Below are positions 27,886 through 37,223 of a stretch of DNA of 64,000 nt, in pieces. Each line of letters starts with the position of its first letter. Position 1 is the first letter of the stretch. Origin of the DNA: Mucilaginibacter rubeus (GTDB lineage Bacteria; Bacteroidota; Bacteroidia; Sphingobacteriales; Sphingobacteriaceae). The notes under the pieces are model-generated. The model saw nothing but the letters and a program-made list of their open reading frames with translations. It had not been told where the DNA came from and did no database searches. The stretch covers positions 1 to 64,000 of the forward strand of contig NZ_BMKD01000007.1 in assembly GCF_014643835.1 (NCBI RefSeq), given 5' to 3'. The translations under genes and the position numbers were made by a program.

Positions 27886-29913
27886 ATGTCAACAAATGTC
27901 AATATCACATCCGGCGGTATTCGGAAACTTCTCGCAAAATACACAGCTGAACAAGCTGTGGCTGAATATATTTGGAATGGCTTTGATGCTGGTGCAACCA
28001 TTGTTGAACTTAACTTTGAAGGTAGCCAACTCGGTAAACTTGATTTTCTGCAAGTTAAAGATAACGGCTATGGCATTGACTTCAATCAGCTCGAAAAGAA
28101 ATTTTTTCCTTTTTATGAGTCTGAAAAAGCAATAGAAATTTCTGCACCCGTCCACACTTCATTGATGCATGGTAAAAACGGAGTGGGACGTCTGACATTT
28201 TTTACGTTTGCCCACTTGGCTGAATGGGAAACAACATATAAAGGAAGCGGAGGGATGGAGTCGGGCAAGATCTTCATCAACCAGGCCACACTAAAAACTT
28301 ATCAACCAGAAAAATCTGCAAATGCCGTATCTCAAACAACTGGAACTAAGGTAACTTTTAATAATGTCAAGTTGTCTATGACCGATATGGTTGTTAATGT
28401 ATTGCCATTCGTAATGTCGGAGTTTTGTTGGTTCCTGGAATTAAATCGTGCACGAAATTATCAGATACTAATTAATGGCGAACCGTTAAACTACTCCGCT
28501 AATATTACAGACAGGGATGATAACGTCGAAATTCTTTACGAAAAAAATAACACTGTATTTACTGGCAAATTTATTCAATGGAAATATCCCCTGCACAAAG
28601 AACTTTCCAAGTATTATTTCCTGAACAGTAACGGGATTGAAGTATATAAAGACTTCACGACCTTAAATAAAAAAGGAGATGAGTTTTTTCACAGTGTTTA
28701 TATTCAAAGCAACTTTTTCGATAACTTTAATGGAGGAATAGAAGTGCCGAACAATCAATCATTGTTGTTCGGAAAAGCAAAATCATCACCTGAATATAAA
28801 TAACTGATCCGCAAAATCAATGAATATGTTCGTGCGAAACGCAAGCCATATCTGCGCACCTTTGCCGCCAGGATGGTTGAAAAATACGAGCAGGATGGTA
28901 TTTTACCACACTACGCCACTGAATGGGAGGAGAAATTTAGAAAACCACAATTAGAAGAAACCTTGATTGGTTTATATGAGGCACAGCCAAAGTTATTTAC
29001 TAATCTGAACACAGACCAAAAGAAAACATTTGTACGGTTCCTTGACCTGATACTGGATTCTAACGAACGACAAAGCCTTTTTCCTATTCTCGATGAAATA
29101 ATTGAATTGGACCAGGAAGAACGGGAAGACCTGGCTAAACTGTTTCGCACAACTAAACTTAATCGGATAATTGATACCATTAAACTAATTGAAGACCGTT
29201 ATAAAACGTACTATCAACTGCGCGATTTAGTTTTTGAGCCTTCTCTTAAAGCTAATGAAGTAGGTCATTTGCAAAAAGTTATCGAAAGCCATTACTGGTT
29301 TTTCGGTGAACATTATCATTTGGTTACAGCGGCAGAACCTAAATTCGAGGAGGCACTGCGGCGATACAACTACCTCCTTACGGAAAAGGACACCACTACT
29401 GAAATTGAACATCAGCACAAATTAAAGGAAATGGACATTTTTGCTTGCCGACAAAACGTACTTGCTGATCGAATTGAAAATATCGTAGTTGAACTCAAAC
29501 ATCCGGCAGTCGCTCTTGGGAATGAACAATACACGCAAGTCGACCAATACTTACAAGTAATTCTTAAGCAACCAGAATTTAATGCATCCAATATGTATTG
29601 GGAGTTTTATCTTGTTGGTAATAAATTTAATACATCTGGTTTTATCGAGAGGCAGATCTCTACCAATAAAAATCATGGACACGCAGGTCTTGTGCTTTCC
29701 ATAGATGATGGCCGCGTTAAGGTGTTTGTGAAAAAATGGAGTGAGGTGTTTGCTGATTTTGAAATCCGGCACAAACATTTGGATACGAAATTAAAACTGG
29801 AACGGGATTTTTTGGCAAATGAATTACAGACTGCAGCAGAAGTTGTGGTATCCGTACAAGAAAATACAGCGGTGCAACCAGAACAAGTTACCCTACCTAA
29901 ATCAATAAAATAA
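27886..29913 (+). pseudogene. GHKL-type ATPase interrupted by one in-frame TAA
   Basis: Two open stretches (27886-28803 and 28804-29913) share one frame, separated only by TAA at 28801-28803, so the full gene would be 675 codons. The N-terminal half has the Bergerat-fold motifs of GyrB/Hsp90/MORC ATPases: N box EYIWNGFDAGA, G1 DNGYGID and G2 HGKNGVGRLTFF. The C-terminal half is helical and unrecognised, with WEFYLVGNKF near its end. A later ATG at 28873 could restart translation of the second half. It heads an apparent operon with the 84-aa gene (1-base gap), and the helicase and methyltransferase follow. It is either a nonsense mutant, a two-piece protein or a sequencing error. Confidence 0.8.
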
Positions 29914-29914
29914 A

Positions 29915-30169
29915 ATGGCAGAAGGAATTATTACAATTTTGAATTACCGGCGTGGGATGTATGCGGTAGAATTAACCGACGGTAGTTATTCTGTATTCGA
30001 GTTGCTGGGTACAAACGAATTAGAAGCAGAAGATATAATCAGGGGCGCACTTGATGAAGAAGGTGGTTGCATCCTTTTCAATGTTACATCTAACGAACAG
30101 TTCGATGTGATAATACAAAACACCGGCTCAAGCTTGCAAATGGCTCAAAAGCAAACTTTTTTACGATAA
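29915..30169 (+). CDS. 84-aa small protein linked to the GHKL ATPase
   Basis: A small beta-rich protein (MAEGIITILNYRRGMYAVELTDGSYSVFELLGTNELEAEDIIRGALDEEGG...) whose ATG follows the ATPase stop by one base, indicating translational coupling. The pattern suggests a small SH3- or OB-like barrel, which is an inference from strand spacing. No family is recognised. The tight coupling points to a subunit or regulator of the ATPase. Confidence 0.65.
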   Translation: MAEGIITILNYRRGMYAVELTDGSYSVFELLGTNELEAEDIIRGALDEEGGCILFNVTSNEQFDVIIQNTGSSLQMAQKQTFLR

Positions 30170-30596
30170 AATCAACTTACGCCCGTAATAATATATACCC
30201 TATTCGGCAAGCTTATCAATTAAGTTTGATGTTTATAATTGCCTATAAACCAAGACAGGGGTTCGATATTTTGGCTCTTCTCGCTTTTTGAAGCGCCAGC
30301 AACTACTAGTGACGCTTTTACGCCAATAATTTTATGTTCAGATATTTTTCTCTTTAATTTCAATTGGATGTTATTTTCATATTGCATGTAATTCTATAAA
30401 ACACATCCTGTTTCTTTATTAACATCTACAATGAAAGCTATCTTTGCAAGGTTAGTAAATAGCAGTTGTGAATATGTTAGTACTTCGCAGTTTTTAACGT
30501 AAGGTCAATATTTTATATCTTGTTATTTTAGTAGTTTCTATATCCAATCAAGATTTTGGGGTTTAGAAGATAATTTTACGCTATTTATATTTATTA
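30170..30596. other. Intergenic region upstream of the helicase
   Basis: There are 427 bases without a credible gene. The second half is AT-rich and probably holds the promoter of the helicase-methyltransferase pair; no consensus -7 box is clear. The gap means the ATPase pair and the helicase pair may be separate transcripts. Confidence 0.45.
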
Positions 30597-33500
30597 ATGT
30601 CAGCAAAGTTTTTTACAAACCGGGAGGAGAAGAGTTTATTCAGGAAGTTTAAAGGAGCGATTGATCATACGGCCGACATTTATGCATTTCATGCCGTTGT
30701 TGGTTATTTCAGGGCTTCGGGATATTTTCCTATTCGCGAGCATTTGCAAAAAATACCGGAGGTTAAAATATTAGTTGGTATAAATGTAGATCAGATCAGC
30801 GCAGAAGCTAAACGCAGGGGCCTGCTGTTTTTTGGCGACCCGGACCGTACCCGCGAAGAATTCATAAAATTAATGCGACAGGATATTCGCGAAGCCGAAT
30901 ATGTAAAAGAGGTTGAAGATGGCATTTTACAATTTATGGAAGATGTTATCGACAAAAAGATACACATTAAAGTACATAAAACTAAAAAGCTTCATGCCAA
31001 GATCTATATATTCTTGCCAAAAAACTTTAACGAATATAGCGGCGGTGAAGTAATTACCGGTTCATCAAACCTAACCGATGCCGGATTGGGCATAAAAAAC
31101 GAAGGTAACTATGAGTTTAATGTTGCCTTACGGGATTATGAAGAAGTTGCATTTGCCGAAGCCGAATTTCAAAAGCTTTGGGCCGAAGGCGAAGATGTAC
31201 TACCTATAGATATTGCCCGGATAAAAGACGGAAGCCATATTGGCCAGCTATACAAACCCTACGAAATTTACATCAAATTACTAATAGAATATTTCGGAAA
31301 AAATATAGAATATGATCCCGATTCGGTTGGCGATCTGCCTCCTAATTTTAAAAAACTAACCTATCAAATTGATGCTGTTAACCAAGGCTACAGCATGCTG
31401 TTGGAGCATAATGGCTTTATGCTGGCCGATGTTGTTGGTTTAGGTAAAACCATTATTGCAACATTGGTAGCCAAGCGTTTCCTGATAGCAAACGGAACTT
31501 TAAATACCAAAATATTAGTTGTATATCCACCGCATCTTGAAACCAACTGGAAAAACACATTCAGGCAATTTGGGCTTGAAAAACATGTGCGCTTTATTAG
31601 TAATGGGAGTTTACATAAAATTATAGAACATAAAACAGAAGATTATTGGCCGAAGGAAGAATATGATTTGATATTAGTTGATGAAGCACACAAATTCAGG
31701 AATCATAAAGCGCAGATCTTTCAGCAGCTTCAGTTAATATGTAAAACCCCAAGAGCTGTTGAGGGAAATATTTTAGGCTTACGTAAAAAGGTTATACTTA
31801 TTTCGGCAACTCCGCTAAATAACCGCCCAGAAGATTTATATTACCAATTACAGTTATTTACTGATGCCCGTAAATCAACGCTGCCGGTAACTAACTTACA
31901 GGCATTTTTTGCGCCGCTTATCAGAAAATATAAAGACCTGGTAGCTGCATCGAAAGTTAATGGAGTGCCTAACACTGCCGAGCTCAGAAACTTATATGGA
32001 GCCATTCGCGAAAAGGTATTGCAGCCCATTACGATCAGGCGAACCCGGAGAGATGTAGAATCTTACGAGGACTACAAAAAAGATTTGGCCGATCAGGGAA
32101 TTAAGTTTCCGATAGTCGACCCGCCATTGGCTATAAAATACGAATTAGGGAACGATATGGGCAGCTTGTTCCAGGAAACGATTGCTTTTTTGGTTGAGCG
32201 CATTACCTATCATAGGTACAGGGCCATTGAGTATTTACTGCCTGAAATTCAGGCTAAATACTATACCCAGGCAGAGTCGGCATCCAAATCATTGGCATCA
32301 ATCATGATGACACAATTGGTGAAACGATTGGAGAGCTCTTTTTATGCCTTTAAAATTTCACTAAACCGTTTCCGGGAATCAACGGAGCGTATGATTGACT
32401 TATATGAACAGGAAAATGGAAAGGTTTATGTAGCACCCGACGCCCAAATAAATGAGTTGTTTGATAAAGGATGGGATGAAGAACGCATTGATCAATACAT
32501 CCTTGACCTTTCGATAGATAATCCTAAAAATCAAATTTTTTCACCATCAGATTTCAGAGAAGACTTTATTACCTCACTGAAGGCCGACCTGGAGCAGATC
32601 GAATTGATCTGCAAGCGATGGAAAGATGTTTTCGCTGATCCTAAACTTGATGCTTTCGAAAAACTTTTTCAACAGGAGCTTTTAAGAAAAGATCGCAACC
32701 CATCTGGCAAGCTGGTAATTTTTACCGAATCGAAAGATACAGCCAGGTACCTTTTTGAAAAATTTGACAAATGGGGGCATAAGGAGGATACCTTGATGGT
32801 TTCGGCAGATAACCGCAAAGCCATGCACAGTAGGGTGTTGGCTAATTTTGATGCGAACCTACCGGGTAAGCAACAAAATGATATCAAGTTTTTGATTACT
32901 ACCGAAGTATTGGCCGAAGGGATAAACTTACACCGTGCAAATATTTTAATAAATTATGATACCCCATGGAATGCCACGCGCCTGATGCAGCGCATAGGCA
33001 GGGTTAACCGTATAGGTAGCACGGCCGATACCATTTATAACTACTCTTTTTATCCAAGTAAAGAGGGAGATGCCATTATCAGTTTATATAATAACGCTTA
33101 TATAAAGCTACAGGGTTTTCATACCGCCTACGGCGAAGATGTGCAGGTGTACACACTCGAGGAGGTGTTGGAGCAGGTTACGCTGCATATAAAAGGTTTA
33201 CCCGAAGAAGAAGACAAGCGTTTAAAATACCTGGAAATTATCCGCGATTTCAGGCGGAAAAACGAAAAAGAATTTAAACGCATCGCACGGCTACCTTTGC
33301 GCGCCCGAACTTCACGAGATACGCAACAAGCCGGCAAAAAAAAAATGAAGGGACAAACCCTGGTGTTTTTGAAGTCGGATTATAAAATGGACTTTTTCAA
33401 GGTGGCCGATAAAAAAATTGAACCGTTGAGTTTTGTAGAAGCCGCCGAAATATTTGAAGCCAAAGCCAGCGAACTTGCGGCTGGCCAGCTGCCATCCTAC

Positions 33501-33908
33501 CATCATACACAGGTACAAATGGCCGTAAGTAAATTTGAGGAAGATTTGCTCAGCCAATCGTCTGATGCCATTTCAGGGCCGCAGGCTGATGCAAAAACAA
33601 ATCAAGCCAAAAAGTTTATAAGGGAAGAAAAAGCGTCCAGTACCGACGAGAAATTTAGAAAAGCCTGCGAGTTGTTGTACGCCCTTCTCGAAACAGGCAC
33701 CTATACCAACCTGGCTGCCGAAATAAATCAGGTGCGTTTAAAATGTGATAAAAATCAGTTACCAGTAGCCAAGGCACATAACTTATTGTTAACTTACGCA
33801 GTAAAATACGGGCATCAGAGTAATAATGACGACGATGAGCAGCCCGAATTACCTTTAACCATTACTGATAAACCGGCAATTATAATTTCTGAAACCTTTA
33901 CTTTATAA
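30597..33908 (+). CDS. PLD-domain SNF2-type helicase
   Basis: An 1103-aa protein fusing an N-terminal phospholipase D-like domain (about residues 1-215, with KLHAKIYIF and GSSNLTDAGL of the HxK...N signature) to a superfamily 2 SNF2-like helicase. The helicase has Walker A in DVVGLGKTII (about 277), DEAH in LILVDEAHKFRN (about 360), motif III SATPLNNRPEDL, motif V VLAEGINLHRA and motif VI QRIGRVNRIG (about 800). A helical region follows. The PLD part could be a nuclease. Its stop is 6 bases before the methyltransferase gene, so the two form one unit, as in defence systems that pair a translocase with a modification enzyme. Confidence 0.9.
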   Translation: MSAKFFTNREEKSLFRKFKGAIDHTADIYAFHAVVGYFRASGYFPIREHLQKIPEVKILVGINVDQISAEAKRRGLLFFGDPDRTREEFIKLMRQDIREAEYVKEVEDGILQFMEDVIDKKIHIKVHKTKKLHAKIYIFLPKNFNEYSGGEVITGSSNLTDAGLGIKNEGNYEFNVALRDYEEVAFAEAEFQKLWAEGEDVLPIDIARIKDGSHIGQLYKPYEIYIKLLIEYFGKNIEYDPDSVGDLPPNFKKLTYQIDAVNQGYSMLLEHNGFMLADVVGLGKTIIATLVAKRFLIANGTLNTKILVVYPPHLETNWKNTFRQFGLEKHVRFISNGSLHKIIEHKTEDYWPKEEYDLILVDEAHKFRNHKAQIFQQLQLICKTPRAVEGNILGLRKKVILISATPLNNRPEDLYYQLQLFTDARKSTLPVTNLQAFFAPLIRKYKDLVAASKVNGVPNTAELRNLYGAIREKVLQPITIRRTRRDVESYEDYKKDLADQGIKFPIVDPPLAIKYELGNDMGSLFQETIAFLVERITYHRYRAIEYLLPEIQAKYYTQAESASKSLASIMMTQLVKRLESSFYAFKISLNRFRESTERMIDLYEQENGKVYVAPDAQINELFDKGWDEERIDQYILDLSIDNPKNQIFSPSDFREDFITSLKADLEQIELICKRWKDVFADPKLDAFEKLFQQELLRKDRNPSGKLVIFTESKDTARYLFEKFDKWGHKEDTLMVSADNRKAMHSRVLANFDANLPGKQQNDIKFLITTEVLAEGINLHRANILINYDTPWNATRLMQRIGRVNRIGSTADTIYNYSFYPSKEGDAIISLYNNAYIKLQGFHTAYGEDVQVYTLEEVLEQVTLHIKGLPEEEDKRLKYLEIIRDFRRKNEKEFKRIARLPLRARTSRDTQQAGKKKMKGQTLVFLKSDYKMDFFKVADKKIEPLSFVEAAEIFEAKASELAAGQLPSYHHTQVQMAVSKFEEDLLSQSSDAISGPQADAKTNQAKKFIREEKASSTDEKFRKACELLYALLETGTYTNLAAEINQVRLKCDKNQLPVAKAHNLLLTYAVKYGHQSNNDDDEQPELPLTITDKPAIIISETFTL

Positions 33909-33914
33909 TCACAG

Positions 33915-36900
33915 ATGTTAAACGCGCAAGAACTTCGAAAAATACTGGAGAATAAATATAACCGTAACGATTGGTATAAAATTTTACGGCAAAATTTTAA
34001 CGTTAGTGTATTACGAGATAACCCTCCGCCTATTATTGCTGTAAAAGGGAACAAATTAGGAGCTACTGCTTATGAGCTTGGCGAATTTGACACTTCTAAC
34101 GATTTTAAGGTAGGTATTTACGAAGTTGATGTTCCGGGGGTTAAACAGATCCATCGCAATAAAGTTGAACTACGAAATTTATTGCAAAACGTGTACACTA
34201 CATCTGTTGATGCAGCGCTGATAGTATTTACCCAGGGCGATAAATGGCGTTTTAGTTATGTAAGTGAGGTAACAACGCGTAACCCGGAAACCGGCGAACG
34301 TGAAAAAATCAAAACCGATTCAAAAAGGTATACTTATCTTTTTGGTAATGGCGAAAAAGCCAAAACAGCGGCAGATCGTTTTGCCGGTATCCAGCAGGCA
34401 GATACTGCAACCGGTGAAGGCACAACATTAAAAGCATTGCAGGACGCTTTCAGTGTGGAGGAAATGTCGAAAGACTTTTTTAAGAAATATCGCCATCATT
34501 ACGGTGCGTTCTTAACTTTCCTCATTGGCGAAAATGAAGACGGTAAATCCATCGGTACAGCATCCGGACAGTTCAAAACCATTTTTAATGCCGATCATAA
34601 AAAAGCCCGGGATTTTGTAAAAAAGATGCTGGGCCGCATCGTTTTTCTTTATTTTTTAGAAAAGAAAGGCTGGATGGGCGTCCCTGAACATAAAACCTGG
34701 GGCGATGGGGATCCCGACTTTTTGAGAAACCTTTTTAACGATAGTAATAACCAGGACGCTTTTTACTCGTTGGTATTGGAACCCTTGTTTCATAACACAT
34801 TGAACCAGGTGCGTGATGGCGATTTTTTTGATATTGACGATTCATTATTTAAACAGTCAGGATATAGCAAACTTAAAATTCCATTTTTAAATGGTGGCCT
34901 GTTTGAAGCGGAGGCCTACAAAACTGATTTTCTTACCTTCCCCGCCAACTTGTTTAAAAGCCTGTTTGATTTTTTTGATCAATACAATTTCACCGTACAT
35001 GAAGACAGCCCGCAGGAGCATACCGTAGCCGTAGATCCGGAAATGTTGGGCCACATTTTCGAAAACCTGCTGGAGGATAATAAAGACAAAGGCGCCTTTT
35101 ACACCCCTAAAGAAATTGTGCACTACATGTGCCAGGAAAGCCTTATTGAATATTTATATACCCAATGTAAGGTCGAAGATAATGAGCAACTGCGTGATGC
35201 GCTTGAACGGTTTATTAAAAACCAGGAGCTGGGCGATATCGCAGAATATGAAGAGGCAATACTCAAAGCATTACGCGATGTAAAGATCTGCGATCCAGCC
35301 ATAGGTTCGGGTGCTTTCCCGATGGGGATCTTATTAGAAATTTTTCACGCTGTTGAAACATTGAATTTTGCTGTCGACGGTATAATAGAAAAAGTCTGGG
35401 ATTTAAAAGAATGGAACCCTGCCAAAATCAAGCTAAGTATTATTGAAAACAGCATTTACGGTGTAGACATTGAACCTGGCGCAGTTGATATAGCACGATT
35501 AAGGTTTTGGTTAAGTTTAGTTGTAGATGAGGTTGAACCACAGCCGTTACCCAATCTTGATTACAAGATTGTTGTCGGAAATAGTTTAATAAGCAAATTT
35601 GAAGGAGAGGTTGTCCAAATAGATTGGGAAGTTACAGCCGGTACCGAGGCTACAAAAAATCGACAACATCAAATACAAGAGAACCTAAAAAAGTTGTTAA
35701 GTAAGCAGAGACAGTTTTTTAGTTACAAAGGCGATAAAAAAAAGTTACAATCAGAAATACGAAGCTTAAAAATAGATGTTCTAATTAGTCAGCTTGAATT
35801 AGATAAGTATAAGTACGCTAACACAGCAGCTACCACAGGCAATTTATTCGAAGAAACAAAAAAGGAAAAGCAAAAATCTGCCGAAATAGCGATACAAATA
35901 TCGGGATATGATAAGGCTATTAAAAAGTTAGAAAGTCTAAAGAAAGTGCCAGATAGGCCCTTAAATTTCTTTGATTGGAAACTTGATTTCCCCGAAGTAT
36001 TAAATTCGGCGTTAAAACCAAACGGTGATTTAATTTCAACAACGGGCTTTGATATTGTTATCGGAAATCCGCCTTATTTGGACAATCGCGCAATTGATAG
36101 TGATATAAAATTAAATGCGGGATTTAAACAGGTCAATAAGAAATCATTTCGTCCAAATTTATACTTGTTCTTTATCGAACAGGCACTTAGGATATTAAAA
36201 AACAACCAAGTGCTTATTTTCATAAATCCAAATCAATTTCTTTCAACCGAAATGGGATTCGGAATTAGGAGTTATATTTTAGATGAGTTTAGTATAATCA
36301 GAATTGATGATGTTTCTTATTTGAAGGTTTTTAAGGAAGCTTCTACTTATACCAGCATATTTATTATTAAAAAGGCATTTAAGGATGGTCAGCGGATTAT
36401 TATAAATAGATGTTCAACTTTGGGTGATCTTGGTAAGATAAGTTTCTCTTTAAATAATAGAAATATTATTGCAACCCCCTCAAAACTAATCTCCTTAAAT
36501 ATTAATAATGAATTGGTAACTAAAATAGAGGCAAAACATAAGCAATTTGAACATTTTGGAAAATTCCTTTGGGGAACTTCTCAAAGTGGATATGGTGCGC
36601 TTAAAATTAGCCAACAAGAATATAATGATTTGCCTAACGGAAAAAGGAAATTATACGAACCTATAATTCAAACAGCAGATATCAAGAAATTTCATATTAA
36701 TTGGAAAGGTGAATACATACCTGTTGAAATATTCTCAGATTCAGTTAAGGCAAATTTTAATAAACCAAAATTAGTTATTGCCAGGTTAACCAAGACTCTA
36801 CAATGTAGTATAGATTTCAATAAATTCTACGTTGGAAAGTCGACAGTTATTACAGATATAGCTATTGATCTTGATTATTTATTAGGGTTGTTAAACTCCA

Positions 36901-37199
36901 AAGTGATCGACTTTTGGTACTATGCAAAATTTGAAACCACGCATATGCAAGGAGGTTATATTAGGTACGATCTCCCTTACCTAAAGCAAATTCCTATCCC
37001 AATTCCAGATAAAGAAACTATGAATTCAATAGCAGAAATTGCCATTAATCTTCGTAAGAATATAGATTTTATAGAAAATCTACACAATCTAAATTTGAAA
37101 ATTTTTAAACTTTATAATCTTGACTACAATTCGGCTTTTTCTATTGATCCCGAAATAAAGATGAGTGAAATAGAATATAATAATTTCTTGTTAAACTAA
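33915..37199 (+). CDS. Eco57I-type DNA adenine methyltransferase (expressed form)
   Basis: A 1094-aa protein. The N-terminal part (about 1-160, with ATAYELGEFDTSNDFKVGIYE) resembles the nuclease-like head of type IIG/Eco57I enzymes. Then come motif X HIFENLLEDNKDKGAFYTPKEI, the SAM motif I DPAIGSGAFP (about 460) and the catalytic NPPY (718-721), which mark an N6-adenine methyltransferase. Everything after NPPY is the target-recognition half; it is markedly more AT-rich than the first 650 residues. Codons at 36019-36079 form one arm of an inverted repeat whose partner begins the inverted cassette at 38680-38740. A swap of this half is therefore possible. The start overlaps nothing; it is 6 bases after the helicase. 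Confidence 0.9.
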   Translation: MLNAQELRKILENKYNRNDWYKILRQNFNVSVLRDNPPPIIAVKGNKLGATAYELGEFDTSNDFKVGIYEVDVPGVKQIHRNKVELRNLLQNVYTTSVDAALIVFTQGDKWRFSYVSEVTTRNPETGEREKIKTDSKRYTYLFGNGEKAKTAADRFAGIQQADTATGEGTTLKALQDAFSVEEMSKDFFKKYRHHYGAFLTFLIGENEDGKSIGTASGQFKTIFNADHKKARDFVKKMLGRIVFLYFLEKKGWMGVPEHKTWGDGDPDFLRNLFNDSNNQDAFYSLVLEPLFHNTLNQVRDGDFFDIDDSLFKQSGYSKLKIPFLNGGLFEAEAYKTDFLTFPANLFKSLFDFFDQYNFTVHEDSPQEHTVAVDPEMLGHIFENLLEDNKDKGAFYTPKEIVHYMCQESLIEYLYTQCKVEDNEQLRDALERFIKNQELGDIAEYEEAILKALRDVKICDPAIGSGAFPMGILLEIFHAVETLNFAVDGIIEKVWDLKEWNPAKIKLSIIENSIYGVDIEPGAVDIARLRFWLSLVVDEVEPQPLPNLDYKIVVGNSLISKFEGEVVQIDWEVTAGTEATKNRQHQIQENLKKLLSKQRQFFSYKGDKKKLQSEIRSLKIDVLISQLELDKYKYANTAATTGNLFEETKKEKQKSAEIAIQISGYDKAIKKLESLKKVPDRPLNFFDWKLDFPEVLNSALKPNGDLISTTGFDIVIGNPPYLDNRAIDSDIKLNAGFKQVNKKSFRPNLYLFFIEQALRILKNNQVLIFINPNQFLSTEMGFGIRSYILDEFSIIRIDDVSYLKVFKEASTYTSIFIIKKAFKDGQRIIINRCSTLGDLGKISFSLNNRNIIATPSKLISLNINNELVTKIEAKHKQFEHFGKFLWGTSQSGYGALKISQQEYNDLPNGKRKLYEPIIQTADIKKFHINWKGEYIPVEIFSDSVKANFNKPKLVIARLTKTLQCSIDFNKFYVGKSTVITDIAIDLDYLLGLLNSKVIDFWYYAKFETTHMQGGYIRYDLPYLKQIPIPIPDKETMNSIAEIAINLRKNIDFIENLHNLNLKIFKLYNLDYNSAFSIDPEIKMSEIEYNNFLLN
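36019..36079 (+). repeat. Inverted repeat arm A inside the methyltransferase gene
   Basis: These 61 bases cover codons for NGDLISTTGFDIVIGNPPY. The first 34 bases (36019-36052) are identical to the reverse complement of 38707-38740, and over 61 bases there are only three mismatches (36053, 36062, 36065). It is the likely crossover site of the invertible segment. Confidence 0.85.
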
Positions 37200-37223
37200 G
37201 CTATTACTATTAAAAAATCCAGA

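Noticed and set aside
28873-29913. Separate gene for the second half of the GHKL ATPase
   Set aside because: It continues the same frame after a single TAA, with protein-like codons between 28804 and 28873, so one interrupted gene explains it better; independent restart remains possible.
30597-37199. Classical DISARM assignment
   Set aside because: DrmA- and DrmB-type genes are missing and the PLD domain is fused to the helicase; only a loose resemblance remains.
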